Assembly (NCBI RefSeq): GCF_011759505.1
Contig: NZ_JAAOYO010000004.1
Coordinates: 248,001-312,000, forward strand
Reading direction: 5' to 3'
Source: Curtobacterium salicis
GTDB lineage: Bacteria > Actinomycetota > Actinomycetes > Actinomycetales > Microbacteriaceae
DNA length: 64,000 bases
A program made the position numbers and the translations under genes. The notes below the pieces were generated by a model, which saw nothing but the letters and a program-made list of their open reading frames with translations, did no database searches and was not told where the DNA came from. Shown piece by piece: positions 17,231-28,517 of this stretch. Each line of letters starts with the position of its first letter. The stretch's first letter is position 1.

Positions 17231-18423
17231 GTGCAGCCCTCGTCGTCAACTCCGGCTCGAGTTCGTTCAAGTACCAGCTCATCGAGCTCGACGACGAGCG
17301 CACGCTCGCGTCCGGACTCGTCGAGCGCATCGGCGAGTCCCGCGGATCGTGGAAGCACACCAACGCGCTGACCGGGGAGACCTCGTCGAACGACAGCGCC
17401 GAGGTCCCCGACCACGCTGCCGGCTTCCAGGCGATGATCGACGCGTTCAGCAAGGTCGGGCCCTCCTTCGACGAGCACCCGCCGGCGGTCGTCGGCCACC
17501 GCGTCGTGCACGGCGGGACCCGCTTCGACCAGGCCACCGTCGTCACCGACGAGGTCGAGCAGCAGATCGACGACCTGTCGAGCCTCGCACCGCTGCACAA
17601 CCCGGCGAACCTCGAGGGGATCCGCGCCGCGAAGCAGGTCTTCTCGGACGTCCCGCACGTCGCGGTCTTCGACACCGCGTTCCACCAGACGATGCCGCCG
17701 CACGCGTACACCTACGCGATCCCGGCAGACCTCGCCGAGCGCTACCAGATCCGCCGCTACGGCATGCACGGCACGAGCCACAAGTACGTCTCGGAACAGG
17801 CCGCGGTCTTCCTCGACCGGCCCCTCGCGGAGCTCAAGACGATCGTCCTGCACCTCGGCAACGGGGCCTCCGCCGCAGCCATCGACGGCGGGAAGTCGAT
17901 CGAGACGTCGATGGGGCTCACCCCGCTCGAGGGGCTCGTGATGGGCACCCGCTCCGGCGACCTCGACCCCGCCGTCCTCATCCACCTGCACCGCGAGGCC
18001 GGGCTCTCCTTCGACGAGCTCGACACCATGCTCAACAAGCAGTCGGGCCTGCTCGGCCTCACCGGCAGCGGCGACATGCGCGACGTGCAGGACGCCGCGA
18101 CGAAGGGCGACGAGACGGCGGAGGCGGCGCTCGCCGTGTACCGCCACCGCATCCGCCGCTACGTGGGCGCCTACACCGCCCAGCTCGGCGGGCTGGACGC
18201 CGTCGTGTTCACGGCGGGCGTGGGGGAGAACAACGCGCTGCTCCGTCGACGTGTGCTCGCCGGACTCGAGCACCTGGGCATCGAGATCGACCCGGACCGC
18301 AACGAGCTCCACTCGAAGGAGGCGCGTCGCATCTCCACCGATGCCTCCCGCGTCGCGGTCCTCGTGATCCCGACCGACGAGGAGCTCGAGATCGCCCGTC
18401 AGTCGGCGGCGGTCGCGCTCTGA
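17227..18423 (+). CDS. ackA: Acetate kinase
   Basis: Makes acetate and ATP from acetyl phosphate and ADP, completing acetate overflow with Pta. 398 residues, normal length. The phosphate-binding NSGSSSFKY (about 6-14), the adenosine-site HLGNGAS, and the family signatures FDTAFHQTMP and GMHGTSHKYV are all present. The GTG start overlaps the pta TGA (GTGA), indicating translational coupling. A strong hairpin follows the stop. Confidence 0.97.
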   Translation: MSAALVVNSGSSSFKYQLIELDDERTLASGLVERIGESRGSWKHTNALTGETSSNDSAEVPDHAAGFQAMIDAFSKVGPSFDEHPPAVVGHRVVHGGTRFDQATVVTDEVEQQIDDLSSLAPLHNPANLEGIRAAKQVFSDVPHVAVFDTAFHQTMPPHAYTYAIPADLAERYQIRRYGMHGTSHKYVSEQAAVFLDRPLAELKTIVLHLGNGASAAAIDGGKSIETSMGLTPLEGLVMGTRSGDLDPAVLIHLHREAGLSFDELDTMLNKQSGLLGLTGSGDMRDVQDAATKGDETAEAALAVYRHRIRRYVGAYTAQLGGLDAVVFTAGVGENNALLRRRVLAGLEHLGIEIDPDRNELHSKEARRISTDASRVAVLVIPTDEELEIARQSAAVAL

Positions 18424-18470
18424 CCAGCGCCGTGCTGTCGGTCGCCGTCGTGCTCGGCGCGACCCGCTGA

Positions 18471-18515
18471 CGGACGGGAGGCCCGCCACCGGACCGGTGG
18501 TGGGCCTCCCGTCCG
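18471..18515. terminator. Bidirectional terminator after ackA
   Basis: Long GC inverted repeat cggacgggaggccc... / ...gggcctcccgtccg, placed between converging ackA and the minus-strand NAD(P)-binding gene. It shares the GGACGGGAGGC arm with the hairpin after asd. Confidence 0.85.
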
Positions 18516-18532
18516 TCCCGCGGCGCGGTCCG

Positions 18533-19207
18533 TCAGCCGAGCGCGTTGAGCGCGGCCGGGATCGGGGTGTCGCCGCTCGTGACCTCGAACTGCCGTCCGA
18601 CGGCCGAGTCGTCGAGGAGCGCGTGCAGGACGACGGCCGCGACGTCCGCGCGGGGGATCGACCCGCGGGGGACCGTCCGGCCGACCGTCACCGTGCCCTG
18701 CGGCGGCGTGTCGAGCAGCCCACCCGGGCGGACGATCGTCCACCGGAACCGGCGCATCCGCACGTTCGCGTCCGCCTCGGCCTTCGCGCGGAGGTAGACC
18801 TGGAACACGTCGTCCTCGTTCTGCGCGGGCAGCTTCGCGCGTTCCGGGTCGTAGGCGTCGGCACCCATCGCCGAGATCATCACGAAGCGGTCGATGTCCA
18901 GACGGACCGCGGCCTCCGCGAGCAGCACGGCGGCATCGCGGTCCACCGAGAGCTTCCGCTCGGCGCCGCTGCCCGGTCCGGCACCGGCGGCGAACACCAC
19001 CGCGTCCACGCCGCGCAGTCGGAGGGCCAGCTCCTCCTCGCTCAGCTGCTCCAGGTCGGCGACGAGGGCTCGCGCACCGGTCTGCTCGACGTCGGAGACG
19101 TGCGCGGGGTTCCGGACGATGCCGATGGCGTCGTGACCGGCTTCGGTGATGAGGCGTTCGAGGACCAGGGCGATCTTGCCGTGTCCCCCTGCGATGGCGA
19201 TCTTCAT
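18533..19207 (-). CDS. NAD(P)-binding protein, NmrA/atypical SDR type
   Basis: Cytoplasmic Rossmann-fold protein of 224 residues resembling NAD(P)H-binding atypical short-chain dehydrogenases. The dinucleotide motif AGGHGKIA (about 6-13) matches GxxGxxA. VDAVVFAAGAG, VRLDIDRFVMISAMGA and FRWTIVRPGGLLDTPP follow, as in the NmrA/YwnB subgroup. The catalytic YxxxK of classical SDRs is not obvious, so it may be a redox sensor or an enzyme of unknown substrate. ATG 19207 starts the fold; an AAGGAG sits 13 bases upstream, farther than usual. Diverges from the SRP RNA gene. Confidence 0.82.
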   Translation of the reverse strand: MKIAIAGGHGKIALVLERLITEAGHDAIGIVRNPAHVSDVEQTGARALVADLEQLSEEELALRLRGVDAVVFAAGAGPGSGAERKLSVDRDAAVLLAEAAVRLDIDRFVMISAMGADAYDPERAKLPAQNEDDVFQVYLRAKAEADANVRMRRFRWTIVRPGGLLDTPPQGTVTVGRTVPRGSIPRADVAAVVLHALLDDSAVGRQFEVTSGDTPIPAALNALG

Positions 19208-19210
19208 GGG

Positions 19211-19240
19211 TTCGATGCTGCTCCTTCTGTCCGGTAGAGT
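19211..19240 (+). promoter_or_regulatory. SRP RNA promoter
   Basis: -35 TTCGAT (19211-19216), 18-base spacer, -10 TAGAGT (19235-19240), 6 to 8 bases before the start of the SRP RNA helix. Confidence 0.6.
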
Positions 19241-19245
19241 GTTCA

Positions 19246-19338
19246 GCGGCTCCTCACGTGACGCCATCCAGGCCAACTCCCCCAGGGCGGAAACGCAGCA
19301 AGGGTAACCGGGCTCTGGCGGGTGCGTGAGGAGTCTTC
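19246..19338 (+). ncRNA. ffs: Signal recognition particle RNA, small bacterial type (4.5S)
   Basis: RNA scaffold that binds Ffh for co-translational membrane targeting. The universally conserved apical domain is readable: ggccaactcccccagg, ggcggaaacgcagcaaggg and the return arm gggctctggcgggtg. The ends pair (ctcctcacg 19250-19258 with cgtgaggag 19325-19333) and are followed by tcttctt as a terminator tail. About 90 nt, the usual size outside Bacillus. Placement directly before dnaX is common in actinobacteria. Exact ends are estimated. Confidence 0.95.
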
Positions 19339-19425
19339 TTCGTTTCCGCTGCGGAGTGCATGCCCTGTGGAGAGCACCGTCGGTCGGGCTGTGGAGAGCG
19401 GTGTCGAGGTGTCGGCGGTCCCGAC

Positions 19426-19440
19426 TACCCTGGTCGCGTG
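19426..19440 (+). promoter_or_regulatory. Leaderless promoter of dnaX (-10 TACCCT)
   Basis: TACCCT (19426-19431), 6 bases, GTG 19438. Confidence 0.55.
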
Positions 19441-22299
19441 GTCACTGCCCTGTATCGCCGTTACCGGCCCGAGAACTTCGCCGAGCTGATCGGGCAGTCG
19501 CAGGTGACGGACCCGCTCCGTACCGCGCTCCGGACCAACCGTGTCAACCACGCGTACCTGTTCAGCGGCCCGCGTGGCTGCGGCAAGACGACCTCCGCCC
19601 GCATCCTCGCGCGCTGCCTGAACTGCGCCGAGGGCCCGACCGACACCCCGTGCGGCGTCTGCCCCAGCTGCGTCGAACTCGCGCGTGGCGGCAGCGGCTC
19701 CCTCGACGTCATCGAGATCGACGCCGCCAGCCACAACGGTGTCGACGACGCCCGTGACCTGCGCGACCGGGCCGTCTTCGCCCCGGCGCGCGACCGATTC
19801 AAGATCTTCATCCTCGACGAGGCCCACATGGTCACGCCGCAGGGCTTCAACGCGCTCCTCAAGCTCGTCGAGGAACCGCCGGAGCACGTGAAGTTCATCT
19901 TCGCCACCACCGAGCCCGAGAAGGTCATCGGCACGATCCGGTCGCGGACCCACCACTACCCGTTCCGCCTGGTGCCGCCGGCCACGATGCTCGAGTACAT
20001 CGAGCAGCTCTGCGCGCAGGAGTCCGTCTCCGTCGCACCCGGGGTCCTGCCGCTCGTGGTGCGAGCCGGCGGCGGGTCCGTCCGCGACACCCTCTCGCTC
20101 CTCGACCAGCTGATGGCCGGCAGCGAAGACGGCGCGATCGCCTACGAGCGCGCGGTCGCCCTGCTCGGGTACACCGACGCCGCCCTGCTCGACGACGTCG
20201 TCGACGCGCTCGCCGTGGCCGACCCGGCGTCCGCGTTCTCGGCCATCGACCGCGTGGTGCAGACCGGGCAGGACCCGCGACGCTTCGTCGAGGACCTGCT
20301 CGAACGACTCCGCGACCTGATCGTCGTCGCCGCCACGAACGAGAGCGCCGGCGCGGTCCTGCGTGGCGTCTCACCCGAAGAACTCGACACGATGTCCCGC
20401 CAGGCCGGGGTGTTCGGCGCCACCGCGCTGTCCCGTGGTGCCGACATCGCGAACCGGGCCCTGACCGAGATGACCGGCGCGACCTCGCCCCGACTGCACC
20501 TCGAACTCATGGTCGCCCGCATGCTGGTGCCCGAGGCCGACGACACCCAGCGCGGCGCGCTCGCCCGCGTCGAACGGCTCGAGCGACGCGTCGGTGTCGG
20601 GGACGCCGGCGGACACCAGGCCCCGCCGGAGACCATGTCGACGGCACCGTCCGCCGTCGCGTCGCCGTCCGTCGCGCCGCAGTCCGTCACGCCGCCGGCC
20701 GCCGCACCGCAGGGTGCGTCGTCGTCGGCTGCTGCGTCGAACCCGGCGCCGTCCGTGACGCCCGCGGTCCGGACCACCCCGACCGCCCCGGTCAGCACTG
20801 CGCCTGCTGCTGCCGCTGCGCCTGCCGCTCCCGAGACACCGGCCGCACACGCGGACGAGGGCCCCGGCGAAGCCGCTCGTGACGCCGCGGCCTCCTGGGC
20901 CGCCGCCGTTCCGTCGAGTGCCCCTGCCCCGCACCGGCCCGAGCCTGCGGTGGAGGCGGAGCCTGCCGCGGACGCCGAGTCCGAGGGACAGGCCTCGCCG
21001 TCGTCGACCGGTGTCGGCACGGTGATCGGCTCCGAGCCCGCGGTCCGCTCGGTCACGCCGGTCGGCCTGCAGCAGATGCGGGACACGTGGCCGCAGATCG
21101 TCGAGCACGTCCAGCGCGCCAAGCGGTCGGCGTGGGCGGTCGTGGCGACAGCGCAGGTCACCGCGCTCAAGGACGACGTCCTGACCCTGACCTTCCCGAG
21201 CCAGCAGGACGTCGCCTCGTTCAAGGAGATGAGCGGCCCGGACACCAGCGTCAGCGAGCACGTGCGGAGCGCGATCTCGGACCTGCTGGGCTTCCGGGTG
21301 AAGTTCGTCGCCCGTGGACCGGTCGGCGCCGCTGGTGCTCGACCGCAGCAGGCGCAGTCGGTGCCCGCGCAGCCGGCACCCGCCCAACGAGCTCCCGCGC
21401 AGGCGGCAGCGTCGCAGCCCGCAGCGTCGCAGCCCCCAGCGGCGCAGCCCGCACCGTCGCAGCCGACCGAGGGCGCGTCGAAGCCCCAGCAGGTCGAACA
21501 GCCGGAGCAGGAGCCGTCGCAGCGCCCGGCAGCACCGGAACAGGCAGCACCGGAGCAGGCAGCACCGAAGCAGGCAGCACCGTCGCCGGCAGCCGCCGAG
21601 CGTCCGGCCGCCGAACGTCCGGCTCCTGAGCAGCCCCCGGCCCACGACGCCGGGCCGGTCACCGAGTGGGCCGTGGCGACCATCCCGGCATCGGACCCGA
21701 CCGCCGGTGCCGTGCCGGAGGACGTCGTCCCCGCGTGGGGCGCCCCCTTCGGCGTCGTGCCCTCGGACGCCGAGGTCGCACCTGCCGGATCCGCCGAACC
21801 CGCCGCGCCCGCCCGGACCAGCACGCCTTCTGAGCCGACCCAGCAGACGGGGGCCGCTCCTGGCGGTCAGGCCCGTGCCGGCCGTGGGGAGTCGACGACC
21901 GCAGCGACCCCGGCGGCCGACACCGCGCCTCCCGAGCCGACGGAAACCATCCCGGTCGACGACTACCCGCTGGACGACGAGCCCTTCGACGACGGCGCTC
22001 CGTTCCCGGACCCCGGCCACGGACGGACAGCGCCGGGCCAGCGCGGCCCGTCGAAGCCGGCGGCCCCGCAGCAGAGCACGCCGCAGCGGAGCACCCCACA
22101 GCGGAGCACCCCGCAGCCGAGCGCTCAGCAGCAGTCGTCCGCACCGGCGCAGCAGCCCCGTCAGGCGCCCCAGGCACCGGCCCAGTCCGGCGGCGTCCGG
22201 CGCACCCCGGTGCCCGGGCGGTACGGCGAGGCGGTCGTGCGTGAGATCCTCGGCGCCCAGTTCATCGAGGAGACGTCGCTGACCGAGGGGACCATCTGA
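19438..22299 (+). CDS. dnaX: DNA polymerase III subunit gamma/tau
   Basis: Clamp-loader ATPase of the replisome. 953 residues, long for the family because of disordered linkers. The AAA+ part (1-365) has Walker [10 protein letters not shown] (44-52), the four-cysteine zinc module from CLNC to CPSC (about 60-78), Walker B ILDEAHM and the SRC-like [10 protein letters not shown]. Pro/Ala/Thr-rich sequence follows, then a folded block starting [19 protein letters not shown] (about 538-625). About 300 residues of Pro/Ala/Gln repeats come next, and a conserved tip ([19 protein letters not shown]). GTG 19438 follows a leaderless -10. No A-rich slippery site for a short gamma form was seen. Overlaps recR by 1 base. 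Confidence 0.95.
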   Translation: MVTALYRRYRPENFAELIGQSQVTDPLRTALRTNRVNHAYLFSGPRGCGKTTSARILARCLNCAEGPTDTPCGVCPSCVELARGGSGSLDVIEIDAASHNGVDDARDLRDRAVFAPARDRFKIFILDEAHMVTPQGFNALLKLVEEPPEHVKFIFATTEPEKVIGTIRSRTHHYPFRLVPPATMLEYIEQLCAQESVSVAPGVLPLVVRAGGGSVRDTLSLLDQLMAGSEDGAIAYERAVALLGYTDAALLDDVVDALAVADPASAFSAIDRVVQTGQDPRRFVEDLLERLRDLIVVAATNESAGAVLRGVSPEELDTMSRQAGVFGATALSRGADIANRALTEMTGATSPRLHLELMVARMLVPEADDTQRGALARVERLERRVGVGDAGGHQAPPETMSTAPSAVASPSVAPQSVTPPAAAPQGASSSAAASNPAPSVTPAVRTTPTAPVSTAPAAAAAPAAPETPAAHADEGPGEAARDAAASWAAAVPSSAPAPHRPEPAVEAEPAADAESEGQASPSSTGVGTVIGSEPAVRSVTPVGLQQMRDTWPQIVEHVQRAKRSAWAVVATAQVTALKDDVLTLTFPSQQDVASFKEMSGPDTSVSEHVRSAISDLLGFRVKFVARGPVGAAGARPQQAQSVPAQPAPAQRAPAQAAASQPAASQPPAAQPAPSQPTEGASKPQQVEQPEQEPSQRPAAPEQAAPEQAAPKQAAPSPAAAERPAAERPAPEQPPAHDAGPVTEWAVATIPASDPTAGAVPEDVVPAWGAPFGVVPSDAEVAPAGSAEPAAPARTSTPSEPTQQTGAAPGGQARAGRGESTTAATPAADTAPPEPTETIPVDDYPLDDEPFDDGAPFPDPGHGRTAPGQRGPSKPAAPQQSTPQRSTPQRSTPQPSAQQQSSAPAQQPRQAPQAPAQSGGVRRTPVPGRYGEAVVREILGAQFIEETSLTEGTI
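21532..21576. repeat. 15-bp tandem repeat in the dnaX linker
   Basis: Three units close to gcaccggagcaggca, encoding repeated APEQA. A second set of four units related to cagcggagcaccccg lies at about 22,066-22,125. Both keep the reading frame. Confidence 0.7.
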
Positions 22300-22898
22300 T
22301 GTACGACGGCATCGTGCAGGACCTCATCGACGAGTTCGGACGGCTGCCCGGCATCGGTCCGAAGTCGGCGCAGCGCATCGCGTTCCACATCCTCCAGACC
22401 GAGTCGTTCGACCCGACCCGTCTGTCCGAGCTCCTGGCGGACGTCAAGGAGCGGGTCCGCTTCTGCGAGATCTGCGGCAACGTCACCGAGAACGTGCAGT
22501 GCAGCATCTGCCGTGACCCGCGTCGTTCGCCGACCACGATCTGCGTGGTCGAGGAGGCGAAGGACGTCGCCGCCATCGAGCGCACCCGCGAGTTCCGTGG
22601 GCTCTACCACGTGCTCGGCGGCGCGATCAGCCCGATCGACGGCGTCGGCCCGGACGACCTGCGGATCCAGCAGCTGATGGTGCGTCTCGCCGACGGCACC
22701 GTGGACGAGGTCATCATCGCCACCGACCCGAACCTCGAGGGGGAGGCGACCGCCACGTACCTCAGCCGGCTGCTGGTGCCGATGGGCATCCGCACGACGC
22801 GCCTGGCGTCGGGACTGCCCGTCGGCGGCGACCTGGAGTACGCGGACGAGGTCACGCTCGGCCGTGCCTTCGAGGGTCGTCGAGTCGTCGGCGGCTGA
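22299..22898 (+). CDS. recR: Recombination mediator RecR
   Basis: Works with RecF/RecO to load RecA at gaps. 199 residues, standard. The helix-hairpin-helix [17 protein letters not shown] is at about 15-31, then the zinc finger CEIC...CSIC (about 57-72), the Toprim domain beginning [14 protein letters not shown], and the C-terminal [18 protein letters not shown] overlaps the dnaX stop (TGATG), giving the conserved dnaX-recR pair. Confidence 0.97.
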   Translation: MYDGIVQDLIDEFGRLPGIGPKSAQRIAFHILQTESFDPTRLSELLADVKERVRFCEICGNVTENVQCSICRDPRRSPTTICVVEEAKDVAAIERTREFRGLYHVLGGAISPIDGVGPDDLRIQQLMVRLADGTVDEVIIATDPNLEGEATATYLSRLLVPMGIRTTRLASGLPVGGDLEYADEVTLGRAFEGRRVVGG

Positions 22899-22980
22899 CC
22901 GGTCAGGGCCCCGGAGCCGTCAGCCGCGCGGGATCGTTGCGTGCCGACCCGCTCGGACGCAACATCCGTGGAACACCGTC

Positions 22981-22986
22981 TACGAT
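22981..22986 (+). promoter_or_regulatory. -10 box (TACGAT) for lysC-asd
   Basis: TACGAT lies 49 bases before the lysC GTG, so this transcript should have a leader with a ribosome-binding site. No attenuator or riboswitch fold was recognised. Confidence 0.45.
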
Positions 22987-23035
22987 TGTCGAGCCGCGTG
23001 ACGTCGCGGTGAACCGTCCCCAGGAGTGCGTGCCC

Positions 23036-25383
<2,348 letters not shown>

Positions 25384-25385
25384 CC

Positions 25386-25427
25386 GATCGGCGACAGGCG
25401 ATCGGCGTCTGGCGATCGGCGACTGGC
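25386..25427. repeat. 14-bp tandem repeat after asd (3 copies)
   Basis: Units gatcggcgacaggc, gatcggcgtctggc and gatcggcgactggc, with a partial fourth, starting 3 bases after the asd stop and ending just before the terminator. Confidence 0.8.
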
Positions 25428-25440
25428 GGATCAGCATCTG

Positions 25441-25486
25441 ACGGACGGGAGGCGCGTCACCAGCCGGTGACGCGCCTCCCGTCCGT
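25441..25486. terminator. Terminator after lysC-asd
   Basis: A perfect 21-bp stem (acggacgggaggcgcgtcac plus c, and its complement) with loop agcc, followed by cttcccg. It carries the same GGACGGGAGGC arm as the hairpin after ackA. Confidence 0.9.
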
Positions 25487-25523
25487 CTTCCCGCACGTCG
25501 GGTCGGTCGTCAGCGGTCGGAGG

Positions 25524-25538
25524 TAGGGTCGACGGGTG
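25524..25538 (+). promoter_or_regulatory. Leaderless promoter of mqo (-10 TAGGGT)
   Basis: TAGGGT (25524-25529), 6 bases, GTG 25536. Confidence 0.55.
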
Positions 25539-27023
25539 GCAGTGAAGCAGGTGGACCCGATCGATGTCGTCCTCGTCGGCGGAGGGATCATGAGCGCCAC
25601 GCTCGCCGCGATCATCCACCGGCTCGAGCCGGACTGGAAGATCCGCGTCTACGAGCGTCTCGGCTCCGCCGCCCAAGAGTCGTCGAACCCGTGGAACAAC
25701 GCCGGGACGGGCCACTCCGCGCTCTGCGAGCTGAACTACACGCCCGAGCTCCCGGACGGCCGTGTCGAGATCGCGAAGGCCGTGACGGTCAACGAGCAGT
25801 TCCAGGTGTCGCGGCAGTTCTGGGCGCACCTGGTCGAGGACGGCACCCTGCCCGACCCGACGAGCTTCATCAACCCGACGCCGCACATCTCGTTCGTGTG
25901 GGGTGCCGACAACGTCGCCTACATGCGCGCTCGTTACGACGCCATGAAGGACCACCCGCTGTTCGCCGGCCTCGAGTACAGCGAGGACGCCGAGCAGATC
26001 CGCAAGTGGGCGCCGGCGCTCATCCCGGGCCGCAAGAAGGACCAGCCGATCGCCGCGACGTACTCCGCCGCCGGATCGGACGTCGACTTCGGCTCGCTCA
26101 CCCGGCAGCTGTTCGACCAGCTCGAGATCGACGGGCTCGAGTTCGAACCGTCGCACCGCGTGACGAAGATCGTGCGCTCGAAGGTGTCCGACGGCTGGGT
26201 GCTCGACGTCCGCAACGAGGTCGGTCGTACCAAGCAGCGCATCGCGGCGGACTTCGTCTTCGTCGGAGCCGGCGGTGGCGCCCTGCAGCTCCTGCAGAAG
26301 TCCGGCATCCCGGAGATCCGCGGGTACGGCGGCTTCCCGGTGTCGGGCGAGTTCCTGCGGACCGACGACCCCGAGGTGGTGCAGAAGCACTCCGCGAAGG
26401 TCTACGGCAAGGCGAGCGTCGGTGCGCCGCCGATGTCCGTCCCGCACCTGGACACCCGCATCGTCGACGGCAGCGCCTCGCTGATGTTCGGCCCGTACGC
26501 CGGGTTCAGCCCGAAGTTCCTCAAGCAGGGTTCGGTCCTCGACCTGTTCGCGTCGATCCGTCCGCACAACCTGCGGCCCATGCTCGCGGTGGCGTTCTCG
26601 AACTTCGACCTGCTCAAGTACCTGATCGGACAGCTCCTCGCGTCGAAGCAGACCAAGTTCGACGCACTCCGTGACTTCATGCCCGCCGCTGAGCCGGAGC
26701 ACTGGCACCGGATCACCGCCGGGCAGCGCGTGCAGGTCATCAAGCCGGACGCGGACAAGGGCGGCGTCCTGCAGTTCGGGACCGAGGTCATCACGTCCGC
26801 GGACGGGTCGATCGCCGGACTGCTCGGTGCCTCGCCGGGCGCGTCGACGGCGGTCCCGATCATGCTGAGCCTGCTGCGCAAGTGCTTCCCGGACCGGTGG
26901 GACGCCTGGCAGGGTGCGGTGCGCGAGATGGTGCCGACCTACGGCCAGGACCTCGGTGACGACGCTGCGCTCGCGGACGCCACGCTCGAGCGCACTGCGG
27001 CGGTGCTCGGACTCCACCGCTGA
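25536..27023 (+). CDS. mqo: Malate:quinone oxidoreductase
   Basis: Peripheral membrane FAD enzyme oxidising malate to oxaloacetate and passing electrons to quinone; the main TCA-cycle malate oxidase in many actinobacteria. 495 residues. The FAD-binding VLVGGGIMSATLAAII (about 11-26) follows the N-terminus. NPWNNAGTGHSALCELNYTP and the family-typical LFGPYAGFSPKFLKQGS are present, and the C-terminal GASTAVPIML closes the FAD site. GTG 25536 sits behind a leaderless -10. Confidence 0.95.
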   Translation: MAVKQVDPIDVVLVGGGIMSATLAAIIHRLEPDWKIRVYERLGSAAQESSNPWNNAGTGHSALCELNYTPELPDGRVEIAKAVTVNEQFQVSRQFWAHLVEDGTLPDPTSFINPTPHISFVWGADNVAYMRARYDAMKDHPLFAGLEYSEDAEQIRKWAPALIPGRKKDQPIAATYSAAGSDVDFGSLTRQLFDQLEIDGLEFEPSHRVTKIVRSKVSDGWVLDVRNEVGRTKQRIAADFVFVGAGGGALQLLQKSGIPEIRGYGGFPVSGEFLRTDDPEVVQKHSAKVYGKASVGAPPMSVPHLDTRIVDGSASLMFGPYAGFSPKFLKQGSVLDLFASIRPHNLRPMLAVAFSNFDLLKYLIGQLLASKQTKFDALRDFMPAAEPEHWHRITAGQRVQVIKPDADKGGVLQFGTEVITSADGSIAGLLGASPGASTAVPIMLSLLRKCFPDRWDAWQGAVREMVPTYGQDLGDDAALADATLERTAAVLGLHR

Positions 27024-27034
27024 CCCCGGTCGTG

Positions 27035-27063
27035 TTGCACGCGCTTCGAACGTGTGTTCGAAT
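27035..27063 (+). promoter_or_regulatory. Promoter of the radical SAM gene
   Basis: -35 TTGCAC (27035-27040), 17-base spacer, -10 TCGAAT (27058-27063), 6 bases before ATG 27070: a leaderless start. The LexA box covers the spacer and most of the -10. Confidence 0.6.
27046..27061. promoter_or_regulatory. LexA (SOS) box TCGAACGTGTGTTCGA
   Basis: A perfect match to the actinobacterial SOS box TCGAAC-N4-GTTCGA; with flanks the palindromic arms extend to TTCGAA on both sides (27045-27062). It overlaps the -10 element, so LexA binding should block transcription until DNA damage. Confidence 0.85.
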
Positions 27064-27069
27064 GGGTGC

Positions 27070-28281
27070 ATGCGTTGGGACGGACAGGCGATCACGGCCG
27101 AGCGGAGCGACATGCTCCCCGGCCTCGAGTCGAACAGTGGATTCGTCCGGAGCGTGACGACGCCCGAGTTCGCGGGCGTGACCTTCCACGAGGTCCTGGC
27201 GAAGTCGGCGCTGAACAAGGTCGGGGGAGCGGACGGCGGCACCTGGGGGATGACGATCAACCCCTACCGCGGGTGCAGTCACGCGTGCGTCTACTGCTTC
27301 GCCCGTCCGACCCACACCTACCTGGAGTTCGACGGTGGCGCGGACTTCGACCAGCAGATCGTCGTGAAGACCAACGTGGCGGACGTCCTGACGCGCGAGC
27401 TCGCGAAGCCGAGCTGGGACCGGCACCCGGTCGCCCTCGGGACGAACACCGACCCGTACCAGCGTGCCGAGGGCCGGTACCGGCTGATGCCCGGCATCAT
27501 CCGGGCACTGGCGGAGTCGGGGACGCCGTTCAGCATCCTCACCAAGGGCAGCCTGCTGCGGCGGGACATCCCGCTCCTGGCCGAGGCGGCGAAGTCCGTG
27601 CCGGTGGACATCGCCATGTCGATCGCGGTGTACGACGACGACCTGCAGCAGTCGGTCGAGCCGGGGACGCCGACGACCTCGGCCCGGCTGGCGACCGTCC
27701 GCGCCGTCCGTGACGCCGGTCTCGACTGCTCGGTCTTCCTCATGCCGGTCCTGCCGTACATCACGGACACCCGTGCACACCTGCAGGACGCGATCGGTCG
27801 GTCGGCGGCGTCGGGAGCCACCAGCCTGATGTACTCGGCACTGCACCTCAAGCCGGGCATCAAGCCGTGGTGGTACGAGTGGCTCGGACGCACCCACCCG
27901 GACCTGGTCGGCCGGTACCGGGCGATGTACCTCGACAACACGTACGCCCCGAAGGACTACCGGCGGTGGCTGGCAGAACGGGTCCGCCCGATCCTGCACG
28001 AGCACGGGCTGTCCCTCGGGCAGGTCGACCCTGCCACCGGTTCCATGGGGTTCTCCGACGATGCCGTTCCCCGCACGTCCGACCAGTCGCCGCTGAAGCG
28101 CGCCGACCCCGGGTACGCGCACCGAGCGGAGTACCGACCGACCGGTCAGCGACCGGGCGGCCAGCGACCGGGCGGCCAGCGACCGGTCGTCCCGCCGGTG
28201 CCGTCGACGACCGCCGGAGCGCCGGGCGCCGTCGTCCGGCCGGTGCCCGCCGCCGCTGTCGGTGGACCGCGCCTGTTCTGA
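27070..28281 (+). CDS. Rv2578c-family radical SAM protein
   Basis: Cytoplasmic radical SAM iron-sulfur protein of 403 residues, reaction unknown. The cluster motif CSHACVYC (C69, C73, C76) lies within NPYRGCSHACVYCFARPTH, the signature shared with SplB-like and Rv2578c-like proteins. Barrel motifs continue with ALGTNTDPYQ and SILTKGSLLRRDI to about 320. The tail after 355 is a disordered GQRPG repeat. ATG 27070 is chosen because it follows a -10 box and LexA box directly. SplB relatives repair spore photoproduct, and the SOS box supports a DNA-repair-linked role here, but direct photoproduct repair is not shown. Confidence 0.88.
   Translation: MRWDGQAITAERSDMLPGLESNSGFVRSVTTPEFAGVTFHEVLAKSALNKVGGADGGTWGMTINPYRGCSHACVYCFARPTHTYLEFDGGADFDQQIVVKTNVADVLTRELAKPSWDRHPVALGTNTDPYQRAEGRYRLMPGIIRALAESGTPFSILTKGSLLRRDIPLLAEAAKSVPVDIAMSIAVYDDDLQQSVEPGTPTTSARLATVRAVRDAGLDCSVFLMPVLPYITDTRAHLQDAIGRSAASGATSLMYSALHLKPGIKPWWYEWLGRTHPDLVGRYRAMYLDNTYAPKDYRRWLAERVRPILHEHGLSLGQVDPATGSMGFSDDAVPRTSDQSPLKRADPGYAHRAEYRPTGQRPGGQRPGGQRPVVPPVPSTTAGAPGAVVRPVPAAAVGGPRLF
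28138..28185. repeat. 15-bp tandem repeat at the 3' end of the radical SAM gene
   Basis: Three units close to cagcgaccgggcggc, encoding GQRPG repeats in the disordered tail. Confidence 0.75.
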
Positions 28282-28460
28282 GTCGGAGTGGGGTCAGGAT
28301 CCCGTGTCCGGGGGACAGCCGGAGGTCGGCGGTCCCCGCTACCATGGACCGGTCTGCCGCCTGAGGATCTGATCGGGGTACACCACCTCGTGCATCGTGG
28401 TTGGATCGGAAGTGGCGCCCCCGCAGCTGAACGGCCTCCCGAACGGTCGTCGGCAGCGGA

Positions 28461-28483
28461 GAGCACTCGCTGATCGAGTGCTC
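28461..28483 (+). promoter_or_regulatory. Hairpin or operator in the histidine kinase leader
   Basis: A perfect 9-bp inverted repeat gagcactcg-ctgat-cgagtgctc, 34 bases before the kinase start and 19 bases before its ribosome-binding site. A -10-like TACCAT lies upstream at 28340-28345. No T-run follows, so an operator or leader structure is more likely than a terminator. Confidence 0.55.
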
Positions 28484-28517
28484 CGTGACCCATCGACCGC
28501 ACGGAAGGACAGCCCCG

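Noticed and set aside
11954..22125. Short tandem repeats considered as CRISPR
   Set aside because: Units are 14-18 bp, directly adjacent, without spacers, and most lie in coding linkers; no cas genes are present.
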